A DNA stretch of 64,000 nucleotides from Polyporus tsugae. Lineage: Eukaryota > Basidiomycota > Agaricomycetes > Polyporales > Polyporaceae. Positions 45,141-56,600 of this stretch are shown in pieces. The translations under genes and the position numbers were made by a program. Numbering within the stretch: the stretch's first letter is position 1; every line of letters begins with the position of its first letter. The stretch covers positions 868,001 to 932,000 of the forward strand of contig JAHRBS010000011.1 in the NCBI GenBank assembly GCA_024305745.1, given 5' to 3'. The notes beneath the pieces are model-generated. The model was not told where the DNA came from and searched no databases. It saw only the letters and a program-made list of their open reading frames with translations.

Positions 45141-45911
45141 TCAGTAGCGGATCGCTGAGAGTAGGTGAGCCTGCATCGGCACTTCTTGCTGCCGAAGAAG
45201 GGGAGGCAGATGGGAGGCGGGGGCGTGGGAGGAGGCATGGATGTCGCAGGAGGGGATCAGATAGAGATCCAGAGTGCGAGGGAGAGCGTAAGTAGGAGGC
45301 CGCTGGACACGAGGCAGGAAAAGCAGCGACGGAGGACGGGCAGCAGCAGCCTCAGCCTGGATGAGTGCCTGCAGAGACTGAGACGAGCAGCCAGCGTGCG
45401 CACAAACCTCGCCCACCCGTTTCCATAAATGGCACTACTCACCTGCCCTACCGAGGAGACCGTCTGGCCTGCTGCGCTGCATGGAGTTACTTCGGGGCGG
45501 GGCGGTGGAGATGCGTGAACCGGGGGTTGGCTCCGATGCAGTAGCAGAGGGAGAGATGTAGGAGTTTTCATAGGATATCTGTAGACGGGCGAGGTACGAG
45601 AGGAGGTGTGTGAGAGGTTGAGGCGTTGGGTCAGGATGGAGACCTTCGTCGGACTCGAGCGCGGGGAAGTGAATGGTGAGGAAGAGGTCTAAATTTTCGT
45701 CCGATATTGAATGGTCAGTGTTACCAGCTCGGCGGTATGACGACGGGCACGCACCAAAGAAAGCCGTTTTCCTGTCTCCCATGTATCCTCGGCTACGAGC
45801 CATCCATTCTGATGCCTTCTCATTGGTGTACCCCGACGGGAACTCGAGAGATGGAGGGGGTGCTATGATGTCGAGCACGCTGTATTTGAATGGTTCTTCA
45901 TAGCTAGACAT
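45141..45911 (-). CDS. Trs65-like TRAPP subunit, N-terminal part
   Basis: Exon 1 is 45911-45755 (MSSYEEPFKYSVLDIIAPPP, LEFPSGYTNEKASEWMAR) and exon 2 starts at 45688 (DLFLTIHFPAL), after a 66-nt intron. LLSYLARLQISYENSYISPS and a Ser/Pro-rich stretch follow. This order fits the N-terminus of basidiomycete Trs65-domain proteins, a subunit of the TRAPP tether in Golgi traffic. A GTGAGT donor at 45442 ends exon 2. The next exon cannot be followed past about 45141, where the aminopeptidase upstream region begins. The beta-sandwich core of Trs65 is absent, so the gene is probably truncated. Confidence 0.5.
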
Positions 45912-46859
45912 CCGTTGTATGGCGCTGTCCAGGCGGGAGGAGATGGAAGCAAGAGGCAAGTCCGAGTCGTGGGTAATGGCGAGCGCGAGTAATAGCGAGC
46001 CTGCGAGCGGCCACTTGAAGCCTCTCTCCCTCTCCTCCGTCCCGACTCCCTCGACGGCCGCCGTGCTCGATCCTCGACTCCTAGCTAGTCTTCATTCGTC
46101 GCAAGTTTCGCCTGGCTTACCAGAAAGTAAAGACCACAGGGCTTGTCGTCCACCGAACTCATTCTGCCATAGTTCTCTGCTTCTGCCAGTCCTCGACACT
46201 GTCGTCCGCCTGTCATGGGTTCATGCGCATCGCATTTTGGGATATACACCAGACCCTGCTACCCCCGGATCCGGACGTGTCCACTGCCGTAGCTCGTCGG
46301 ATGCATCTTGTGTATGTACCCTTTCGCCCATTGAGGTCGTCTTCAAGGTCGACTGCAGCCGGCCTGGGGGCCTGCACCTCTTCGCCCCCACCAGTTTGCA
46401 GTGCTGCAAACGAGGACCTACGTGGCATATCTGGGCCAGAACCAGGTTGGGAGCAGCGTCCAGGTGTGACCGATACATTCACTCGGTACGTTTAACTACT
46501 CTACGGATCTGAACCCCCACTTTGAAGCTCATCCACCGTCCGTAGGCCCCATCATCGGTTCAGAGTTATGGTACAACTAATACATGTGGCTGCAGGACGG
46601 GTGAGTACTGTGTTGTATCTGCATGTGGTTCGAATACTGACAGCCTACTTATGAATATGCCAGCCTGAGCCAGTTCGCCATCGGGATCTAGTTCACGACT
46701 ATGATTCACGAACGCAATATGGAGACTTGTCTCAAGGACGCCGTGGTCAGACTTAGGTGAGTGCATCGGACTAGGCCAACGCGCCTGGGAAAGGATGCGG
46801 GTCAAGTATGCCCGCCGCACGCATATACTCAGCGGGTATAGGTGCTAATCAGTCTGCGG
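45912..46859. other. Intergenic region
   Basis: Short frames only. A plus-strand frame at 46223-46495 has no motif I recognise and may be decayed upstream sequence of the next entry. Confidence 0.35.
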
Positions 46860-48120
46860 AGGGATGGGTAGTGGAGTCTTCCCGCAGACGTCTGCCTTCA
46901 TAGAGACTTTCTCGTGCCACCCACCCGGTGGATGCAGCACCACGCGTCGCTGCGGTAAACCTGGATTCTTCTTTGGAGCTGTATCCGACGAAACCCGTCA
47001 AATCCAGGACTCCATACGTGTCCCAATGGGAGTGTACATCGCGGACTCACGCTGTGTCCACACAGATTCGAATACCCGCTCGCCGCCGCCACGATCGAGC
47101 AGAGTCTCCACGGTCCCGATTTCGGCCCTGGATATATGTTGCGCGCGGACGCTGATGCTGCACGCAACGGGGCCGACAAGAACAGTCTACTACGTATCGG
47201 ATTCGGTTGACCCCGCTTCCTTCCTCCAGTCTACGGTTGAGACAAACACGTTCTCGCGGACGGCTCCGGGCAGCACCTGTACATCTACATCTACGCGTAC
47301 TGCCTCTCAGATTGCTGCTGCTGAAGTGGATGACGACGCTAGACTTGGGGAGCGTCGCCGACCTTGCTTGGGGCACGGCACACAAGAACCTTCCTCACGC
47401 ACCGATTACCGTGACTGGCGGCCCGCGGGAGGATTGGAGCACGAACTGGATGGAGCTCCTACAGAAGTTCAAATCAGTTTTCGTGGACTAAACGGTACGT
47501 TGACCGTAGATATCTCGCGATGATTGCAGCCTTCTCATGGTGTGGAATTCGACACTTCCGGCGACAGGAGCCCAGGGAAGCCGCACCGGTTCCTCGTCAA
47601 GTCCACAGCACAGGAAGACGCCGCCTGCATCATCGCCGCGTTCAAACCCCGTCCCGGCCTACAACATCGTGGCCGCCCACGTGAACGGTGCCAGCTTGTA
47701 CGCGACCATCCCTTACCTCGATCATCTCCTTGTTCTAACGCTTTCACTTTTGTCTCGACAGCATCACGTTCACCGACCGCTTCCGGCCCGCCATCGACTG
47801 CCGCAAGCACGTCGCCTCCTGTCTCGTCTATATGCACGCCCTCGACGACGCGCCCCTCTGAATCGCCACGCTCTCCCGTGACAGGCCGCGCCTTCTCGCT
47901 GCGACGCGCCAGGCGAAGGAGCAGTAGGACGCGCCGCTCGCGAACAACCCGTGCCTCCCGCACCTTATCGCGGAGCTCTGCCCGCACGTCGCGCCAACGA
48001 AGGAGGTCGCGTTGCCCCTGGGCCCGTACGCGCCCATGATGACGACCGTCGGGTGGGTCGAGGACTGCGTCGCGCCAGTGTGGCCGCAGGACGGCCGGCC
48101 GGCCGGAGGGCCGAGTGATT
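46860..48120 (+). pseudogene. Decayed gene of unrecognised family
   Basis: Coding-like pieces in order on the plus strand: FEYPLAAATIEQSLHGPDFG with GYMLRADADAARNGADKNSL (about 47068-47190), GSVADLAWGTAHKNLPHAPI with NWMELLQKFKSVFVD (about 47346-47491), VPAYNIVAAHVNGASLY (about 47655), FTDRFRPAIDCRKHVASCLV (about 47770), and NNPCLPHLIAELCPHVAPTK with MMTTVGWVEDCVAPVWP (about 47943-48090). GC-rich codon use and residue pattern suggest one multi-exon gene. A TAG near 47925 lies in frame before DAPLANN, and several joints shift frame. I cannot assign a family. Confidence 0.4.
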
Positions 48121-48984
48121 AGGGTCGACGGGATGCATATGGCATCTTGGATGGGGAGGGTGTGGTTCCAGCCGTGAGTACTTGAGTCGCTACGTCTGCG
48201 TCTGAGTCTGAGTCTGGGTGGCGACTCTGCTGACTGGGTTTGGTATTTGGGTTTTGGGTTTGTAGGACGATGCACACTTGGTCGATGCAGGGGCAGCGGA
48301 CAATGGTGTCCTTACGGCTATATGGAGTCGTGGCGTTGCTGATGGGTCGCGTCGCGTTGCGTTTCGGGTGGCGGGCGTGTGGGGTAAGGACGTGCTGCCT
48401 GCAGGAGTACGGAGTACATGAGCGAGGCCACCAACCAGGTATATTTTGACATGCCCCGTTGTCAATACGCGGAATGGAAAGGGATCACACCTATTCGATG
48501 TAGGCCGTCCGCTTAGCACGCGCGGTGACGGCGGGCCTGGGCTGAATAATTATTAGCATGCTGTCGGGTAGTTGGACGACAGTACCAACATAAATACCGG
48601 TACCTTTAGCATTTCGGAAATGTTCAGGACGTTCGGCGGGCTGTTGGCTCGGCAGACTATGATCAACAGTAACTGACCGGGTGTCATGAAACGTAAGTCG
48701 AGGGGACGAAGGAGGTCGGGGTTGGAAAACGGAGAGATGTACACAGAATACTGTGCGTCGTGAGGAACTGTCGGAGGCTGGTCCACTGGCAGTTGTTGGA
48801 GGAGACCTTGACAAGATTGCGTGAGATCCTGTAGCTTGCACCCGCACGGGCGCAAACGAGCAACATCCTGTGTATCCAGTTTATTATTGCATTCCAATAC
48901 CATTTTGGGACAGTCGTCGCTCGAGGGAATCATGGGCAAAAAGTAGAATGCGATTGGGTCACAAATCGATACAAACGGAAGCTA
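48121..48984. other. Intergenic region
   Basis: No gene supported. A minus-strand frame at 48553-48939 lacks motifs. The left end of an inverted-repeat element follows. Confidence 0.35.
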
Positions 48985-49801
48985 AGGTAGGGCCAGCGTA
49001 GATTCGACTACATCACGTGAGCGTTATGTCACAGCGTCTACTGGGATCGGTGATGGGATAAGTTCGTTCGTATGAAATCTGCTGCAAAACCCAACTGCCA
49101 GCAGCGGTCGTCGCACAGGCGGGGTCACTGTCCCTCCACTGCGCGGGTGAACTGTCAGTGTATACTGTAGTGCAATTGCGTGGCGCGCATCTCGAGGGGT
49201 GTCCAGAAGGATCTGGGAGACATCCTGGGCGGGGTTGCCCAAGGGATCCCCAGCAGCGCGAGCACCTAGAGCACCCGGTCGGCGCGACGTGGACGCTGCA
49301 TCGCGACAAGCCATGACAGTGCTGTCCGCTACTGAGTACTGAGCGCTGAGGGTTAGTAGAGGTGGTGCACGCCACCGACAACTCCCCAGCGCGACCAAAG
49401 CGCGACGGTTGAAACTGTTTGTGTCACCATCCAACCTCCTCGCGCGATGGCTCCCCGACCTTGCCCTGTGCACCTCGCATTGTTAATTGAGAATCATCGC
49501 GCCGTAGGCAGAACCCCACGGTTTGCCTTGCTTTCATCGTGTCCGAGACATTTAGGACTCTGCTTCCATCTAGAGCTCATATAGACATGCGCATTTATAC
49601 CAGAGGGCCCGAGTACAAGCAGTATTATTATATGGTCGCGGACAAGACGGGACTCGGCCCAACGATCGCGCGGAGAAGCGTCGGTAGTTACTGACTTAGA
49701 TTGGCTTATAGGCCATAAACCAATTTCCGTCTCTTCGATCGTGACAGAAAGAGATCACATGATAATCATGTGATGTAGCAGAATCTACGCTGGCCCTACC
49801 T
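48985..49801. mobile_element. 817-bp non-autonomous element with TIRs and TA target duplication
   Basis: The left end AGGTAGGGCCAGCGTAGATT is repeated inverted at the right end (AATCTACGCTGGCCCTACCT, ending 49801). The match continues imperfectly for about 50 bases (CTACATCAC and GTCAC blocks). Both ends are flanked by TA (48983-48984 and 49802-49803), as expected for Tc1/mariner-type target duplications. The inside codes for nothing recognisable. The right arm also holds a near-perfect palindrome at about 49755-49775 (ATCACATGAT/ATCATGTGAT). I read it as a MITE moved by a transposase encoded elsewhere. Confidence 0.75.
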
Positions 49802-49858
49802 TACATCGGCAAGCGAATATGGGAGACACCAAAAAAGAACCGATACAGCCCCGGTCCG

Positions 49859-52340
49859 CTAGCCTGATCCACCGCCGCTACTGGGTCCTGCTTCCCCTAC
49901 CAGGCCGGGTGTCGTGCCACGATCGAGGTCGGACGCCTCGGAGTTTTGACGTGATCGTCTGCGAGTGTGACGATCCTGTACCAGCAGAAGACGAGCCCTC
50001 CTTCCCTCGATCATTCGCTGGCGAATGGTTGGCGCGGTGGATGCAGTGGCGTCCTCTTCTTGTGTGCGTTGCTCTCGTACGAGCATCTTGACATTACCGC
50101 GAGGATTTCCAAACACCCATCTAGAAAGAGAACCTCAGAGCGACGTGGTAGAGTGGAAAGGACTCAAAGTCAGCGCACCGGTTCATGTACGCGAGGATAT
50201 TCTCCGCGAGGATGTCCTTCTCAGTCTCCGGTTTTGGAAACACGTTGTCGATGTTGTCCAGGTGTTCTTGCTCCACCTCGAGGAGTTGCTGAATCGCTGT
50301 ATGAAAAGCCAGTCCAGATGGGTCGCTGTTGACGTTGTCGTCCCATGGGGGGTCGTCGCTCAAGAGGAAGCGCACCTATGATGGCGTCGGAATCAGCTCC
50401 GTAACTGCGCAGTCACTGGGACTTACCAACGTGGCGACGTAAGTATGCCAGCAACGGGGCAGACAGCGCTGCAATCTTGTAAGTTGTATTTCGCAGCGAG
50501 TGATCCGCGCCCCGTTCCACCCTTGCCGGCTTCAAGGTCTGCAGAGCTCGCTCCCTTTAAAAACGTCCGGGTGCACTGTGATAACGGCCAGATATCAAGA
50601 TGGATACCACAAGGATAGGAAAACAAAGACGAGCCTTCGTGATAAGCTCGCTCTTGAACATGCCATGCGACGGATCGAGTGGATCAAATTGATGGGTCGG
50701 TGGGAACAGAAATGCGGGGACTGTTGTGTCCGCATCCGTGTCGGGATCTTCTTGTTGCCGTCTCTTCTTGGTTGCTGGTGGTTCGTGGACAGCGCGACGG
50801 CAATACCTAAGCGCGAGATTAGCAATGAAGTGAACGTATGGGCGCGACTTACTTCTCCGGATCGAGGTCAAACTCCTCGAGCTCATTGATGTTCACAAGA
50901 AGTCGTCCCGTGTACGTTGAGTTGAAGCCACAATTGCGCTCTTTCTGGGAATACTGGGCTTTGGTGAGGGCTGGGATCTTGTCTCCGTCAGGCAGCGTGA
51001 CCGATCGGAAGAAGCTTGGAAGCTCCGCCTTGAGGGTGTTGATATCGGTGGAGCGAGCGGCGCGTGCATGGTGAGAAATCTAAAGCCCATGCAGTGGGTT
51101 AGTCTGACCACTGCGAACATGACACACTTACAAATTGGGACATATTGATGGTGCGTGCCGGCCGCTTCTTCAGATGTTCTACATACGCACGCAGCATGGG
51201 GAAATTCTCTATCATCGTCTCGAACGTGCGGACGTAGTAGTCAGCAAGTTCGAAGTTTCTGTTAATGGTGACGTTAGCAGTTGTTATAAAGAGCCAGTTG
51301 TACTTACAGCGTCCGCATAGCCTTGATCCGCTTCGCACGGTCTTCGTCGGTGAGTGGACCAAGCTCCCAGATCGTCATTCCAGTAATAAGCATGTTCGCG
51401 AAGTCTTCATACAGCGAGATCGAACGTGGGAAGAAGCGACACTCATCGTGTAAGGTAACAAGGCATAGGCTAGCATTCCTGGGGGTTTTATTCGATCACA
51501 GCCCCTTGTACACGAGAACGGAGGCTACTTACTTGATCGAGAATGTGTTAGTGATGTGTTTCATGTCAGACTCGAACCTTGAAGGGGTGAGGTCTTCTGG
51601 AGAGGCGGAGGACACCTTAACTCGAGGGCCGGACGATGATCGTGGCTGGATCCAGAGGAAGATGATGGCGACCGGCGACGTTGACGTTTAGACGATCGAC
51701 CACGGGTGCGCGGCTCTTCCCGGGAGCGGCGTGAGCGACGTGAACGGGAGGGTGTAGAGCTCCGGGAGCGGGAATACGAATGTCCCCGTGGACGGGACAC
51801 ATGCAACTCGCTGGTCGACAAAGAGGGGTCGTTGTTCAGCTCCCCGTTGGAATTACGTGAACTGGGTTGCTGAGAAGGCATCAGAGGAGGATCGCTTGGT
51901 GTCGGCCCTGGCGGTCGGCTGAGCTCTAGAACAGGATGACGTCAATTCAAAAGGGATGCCAGAACAACCCGAACTTACGCGAGTTGGATGAACTCCCCTG
52001 CACGATTAGTTGGCGATTGTCGGGCTAAGGAACATTGTCCAAACTTGGCCCTTGGGAGTTGTCTTGCCTGGGTCGCTCCTCACGGTCAGCGTGCCTGCGA
52101 TGATCTGGTGAGTACTCTCGTTCTCGTTCTCGTCTCCTGCTCGACGTGTGGCGGTCGCGGCGATGGCCATGGCGCGATCTTGAGCGTGACTTCAATGTCG
52201 TCCGGGACCTCTTGGGCGGTGGCGTCCGGGACCTGAATTCCACGGCTCTGCCAAGGGCACATAGTGAGCATCAACTTGTTATATGCGTCAGCCGAGGGAT
52301 TTACCTGGGGCGGGCGTCTCCTGTGTCGGCTACGACTCAT
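49859..52340 (-). CDS. SR-rich helical hypothetical protein, possibly DUF6698-related
   Basis: The minus strand starts MSRSRHRRRPPQ at 52340. It continues through VNPSADAYNKLMLTMCPWQS, two Arg/Ser-rich blocks (RSRSRHGHRRDRHTSSRRRE; SYSRSRSSTPSRSRRSRRSR), FANMLITGMTIWELG, FELADYYVRTFETMIENFPM, RAYVEHLKKRPARTINMSQF, then RLLVNINELEEFDLDPEKY, AFLFPPTHQFDPLDPSHGMF, VRFLLSDDPPWDDN and LAENILAYMNRCADFE. Donor and acceptor sites with 45-60 nt spacing fall between these blocks. The helical core and the FLFP/PLDP stretch recall basidiomycete DUF6698-type proteins, often found near transposons, but I hold this loosely. It lies between two TA-flanked elements and beside a transposon. The 3' end near 49859 is approximate. 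Confidence 0.4.
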
Positions 52341-52439
52341 GGTAGTTAGAGCGAAAGGGGTGGAGCGTGTGGGCGTAGTCGTGTCGAACAAAGAGGGGCA
52401 GGTTGCAGACTAGGATGGCGGTCGAGAGCGTCCGTGTTA

Positions 52440-53218
52440 CCGTGATTATCCCGTTATCCGGGGGATAATGGGATAACGGGATAATGATCGGTCGAGACTC
52501 GATCGGTCGGCCGTCCGGCATGATCAGCCAGTTCGCTCCGAATTCGCTTCCCGTCTTCCAGTCCAAATAATAATATAAGTTAGAGGAACTCGAGCGGGTC
52601 AGTCTGTGCGCACGCAGAACGAACCACCCGCAGACATCTGCAGGAGAAAAAAACAACGAAACGGCAGTCTTCTTCGGAAAAAATACGCTCCGTCAGATTT
52701 GGAGTCCGATGGAGAAACCACCCAATTTGGTGGATAGGCGCTCGCTGGAGTCTAGTTTGGACATCAACTTCGGCCACATATCTCACCACATCCGGGGGAT
52801 TTTGAGGAGAAATTTCGATGATTTAAACTAGTGTATAGTGTTTAAAACATTGCATGTGCATTTTTATTCAGACCGCCCGCAACAACAACCCTCGGCGAAT
52901 GAGTCTACGAAGTGACCTCATGGGCGTCTTGGTTCAAGATCTCCCGAGCGCTTACCTACCAAATCGGGTTGCATCTCACTGGTCAGACTTCAAATCTACT
53001 ATCATTCTGCAAACCGTAAGTAAGAGTCCCAGCCGATGTGCGGAAATAACCACACACAGGCGATCCGGAGGCACAAACAAGGTGGAGGTGCGAGCAAAGC
53101 TGGTGATCGAGTCTTGAGGCTGACACCGGCAGGGGCCGGATCGGACATGCCGAGCTAGCCGCCCGGGCGCTATCCAACGGGCGCTATCCGGCGGAGAGGG
53201 ATAACGGGATATTCACGG
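52440..53218. mobile_element. 779-bp TIR element with TA target duplication
   Basis: The left end CCGTGATTATCCCGTTATCC reappears inverted at the right end, read as CCGTGAATATCCCGTTATCC, with one mismatch in 20. TA flanks both sides (52438-52439 and 53219-53220). No transposase frame lies inside. The left end also carries a strong hairpin (separate entry). Near the right end GGGCGCTATCC occurs twice in tandem (about 53164-53190). It has the form of a MITE but shares no end sequence with the element at 48985, so it belongs to another family. Confidence 0.65.
52445..52485. repeat. 15-bp perfect hairpin at the element's left end
   Basis: ATTATCCCGTTATCC (52445-52459) and GGATAACGGGATAAT (52471-52485) are perfect inverted repeats around an 11-base loop that itself contains GGATAATG. 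It lies about 100 bases upstream of the minus-strand gene start at 52340. Confidence 0.9.
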
Positions 53219-53699
53219 TAGTACGTGCTTTTTGTGGCGGTCGAGAAATGGGCGGGCTTGGTGTGGGGTCGAGGGCTATATATCCACCAAATCGAAGCAT
53301 ATTGATCGAGAGACCTATAATTGGCATGTTGGCCAACCATCACTGCATATGGGTAAGTGACTGACATATTATTGGGAGACTACGTTCAGACTGAAATCGA
53401 AGACTGAAATCGAATATGACCCATCGACTGACATGATTGGTGACTGTTCACGAGGAATCTACCAGAGAGTAGTAAAAGCACAAGTGGCACAGAGCACGGT
53501 AGCCAGCAGTTAGGAGTGAATGAAAGCGAGTGTCGTGAGGAGCGACATGGTGAGGACATATGTAGGACGAGGTACGAACGGAACCAGCGATCGGCGCTTA
53601 TTGGCACCAACGCGACTCCGAGCGCATCATTTGCCAACCTATGCTTGCTACCCTCCAATGCGCTACCTCTGGCTGGCTCTTATTCTCCTCTTTCTCTTG

Positions 53700-56600
53700 A
53701 TGGCCCAAACATGCGCAGGCTGCGGCAAGTCATTTAACAACCTCTCAAAACACCGAAGCAGCTGCGCTGGCATCCTCTCCCTGCTCAACGGCGGCCTCAA
53801 GCGTCGCATGGACGAAGATGACCGCCGTGAAACAATGCGCCAAGCTAAGAAGCAGAAGGTGGCCGAGGAACGAAGGGCTCAGGCAGCCCAACGCGCGAAC
53901 AGAGAGAATGAGAGACGTGCACAGCTCGAGGTATCTCTGACATACTTTGGTATGCACGCCTTCCTCTCTAACGTGGTGCACGCAGTCCGAGAGGGCTGCT
54001 AGCATGCTCGTGTTTGTTGATACCTCGAGCGTCATCAGTGGTCGCAAGCGTCGTGCTCCTGCTCACCTTCGCGATATGGTCCCTTCGTCTCTCAAGGGCC
54101 TTCCTGAACACCTCACCCCGGCGAACAATGCTCCCTTCGATCCCCGCCACCTAGTGATCTCAATCCTGACCCCAATCCACCCTTCATGCCTCCTGCCCCG
54201 CCTCCTGGTCATCCCAGCACCTCCATCGATGATCCTCCTGATGAATCTGGCGCGAACCCTCACGACGCCTACCCTCCCCATGCTATGGATCTCCCACCAC
54301 TCGCCCCGCGTCCTCCATACATAGATACTCGTCCGAACGAGTTTGGCATATTTCGCTGGTACACATCCCTTCCCCAGCGCGACCCCGAGGAAGGCCTTAC
54401 ACTCGATGCCTTCGCAGACGCAGCGACACATCTCCGTCCTCCCCCCGATCCGCGCGAGCAGAACTCCAGCCGACCGTTTGGTCAGAAGGTCGTGCACTGG
54501 CTTGATGGCGCACGCGACGCTGCAGCAAACTCCGTTATGCCATTCCTTAACTGGAGTACCTTCGCAGTGATGGATTGGCAATACTCCGGGTCGATAACCA
54601 AGTCGACAGGCGAGCTTCAACGTCTTGTCAAAGACGTGATTCTCGATCCCCGGTTCAAGCCCGAGGAACTTCAAGAGTTCAGCGCGGCGCGCGAGAAGCG
54701 ACGGCTCGATGAGTATCAAGGCACAGGTGGCGCCTTCTCTGCAGAGGATGGGTGGAGCGAAGTCCGCGTCGAGCTTCGCCTTCCGAAGGAGCGCATCACG
54801 CACGAGAAGGAGACAGATGCCCCTCCCTGCTTTGTGAATAGTATCTACACACGCAAATTCACCGATGTTATCAAGCCCGCGTTCGAGGACATAATTGCCT
54901 GCAAATACCACTGGTTTCCTTTCCACTCTTTCGCCGTCGCTCTGCCTCCGCCCCCTTCGAACGCATATATACCGACTTTTACAACTCTGACGCCATGATT
55001 GCGGAACACGAGAAGATCCAAGCCCTGCCTCGTAACCCCGAAGATGGTGCTGACGTTGAGCGCGTTGTGGCTGCTCTTGTCGCGTACTCCGACTCAACGC
55101 ACCTTGCCAATTTCGGTACCGCCTCCCTCTGGCCCATCTATATATTCATCGGTAACCTCTCAAAGTACATGCGCGTCAAACCGGGCATGTACGCGGCTCA
55201 TCATCTCGCCTATGTCCCTTCGGTTCGTCTTTTTGTTACTCATCATGCTAACCTCCACGCTGACTAGAAATCTAGCTCCCCGACGGCCTCTTTCGTTTCT
55301 ATGAGCAGGAATATGGTGCACCCATGTCTGATGCGGTGAAGAGGCTTCTCAAGCACGATCTAATGCAGAAGATTTGGCTCCACCTCCTCGACACCGACTT
55401 CATGCACGCGTACGTGCACGGCATACTGGTTAGGTGCGACGATGGCATTACGAGGCGCATTTCCCACGAATTGTTGCATATTCTGCAGACTACCCTGAGA
55501 AGTGAGTGTGCATGTACGTCCACGTTCCGTACGTATTCTCAATTGCAATCTGATGCCCAGGTGCCTCATTTCCTGCATCAAGTACCTAGCCAGATGCCTG
55601 TGTCCTGAGTGCCTCATGCCGAAGTGCGATTTTGCGAACATGGGAACGAAGGCTGATCTCAATAGTCGCCAGGCTCAGCGCCGTGAGGACTCGAGCTGGC
55701 TCCAGCAGGTGATTGCCGATGCACGCAGTTGGATATTCACGCTCGGGCGAGCGCCCGAGGGCTCGAACATCAAGGCCTCTGCTCTTGGCAAACATTCTAT
55801 GAGGACAACGAGGGTAAATAACTTCTAATTGGGTTCCTGTTGATGCCAACACATTGCCATTTCAACTCTTAGTCCGCCTTTTCTGTGCGATTTGCCAAGT
55901 TCGGGCAGAACGTCTACGACCTCTTTACGCCAGATCTTATGCATGAATTCGAGCTCGGTGTTTGGAAATCGACGTTCACGCATCTCGTTCGCATTCTCAT
56001 CGCAGCAGGCCAAGATGGTTGCCAGGCTCTCGATGATCAGTGAGCCTTCCCTCTGTATTAATCATGTTGATTTCCTGACCTCTGAACACAGGTTCTCCCA
56101 AATTCGGACGTTTGGCCGGGCGACTATCCGCCGCTTTGGTGGGAATGTTTCGGCCATGAAGAAGCTCGCCGCTCGTGACTTCGAGCAGATGCTCAAGGTA
56201 TGTCTAACACGCTTTGTTGGCGTACGTGATGCTAATAGTATGTATAATTAATACACAATCCCCATATTCAAAGGTCTTCTCCCAGAGCCCGCAAACACGA
56301 TTGTCCTCGACATGCTGTTCGAGCTAGCCAGCTGGCATGCCTACGCCAAGCTACTCATCCATACCGAGTCCACTCTCACTGCATTCGAGGCCGCGACTGT
56401 CACGCTTGGCAAAGCAATGCGCACATTTCGCAACAAGGTCTGCTCTTTATTCGCCACCAAAGGGCTACCCCGGGAGACGCAATCCCGCCAGCGCCGCAAA
56501 GCCGCCACAGTGTCTAAGGGTCGAGGGAACCAGATCATGCCGACCCCGCAGGCGACCTCGAAGATCAAGGAGTTCAACATGAACACTATCAAGTATCATC

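Noticed and set aside
47535..48275. 246-codon minus-strand frame
   Set aside because: Low-complexity Arg-rich antisense of GC-rich plus-strand pieces that carry more protein-like content.
54063..55097. 344-codon minus-strand frame inside the transposon
   Set aside because: The plus strand carries the ordered Plavaka transposase blocks; the minus frame is antisense.
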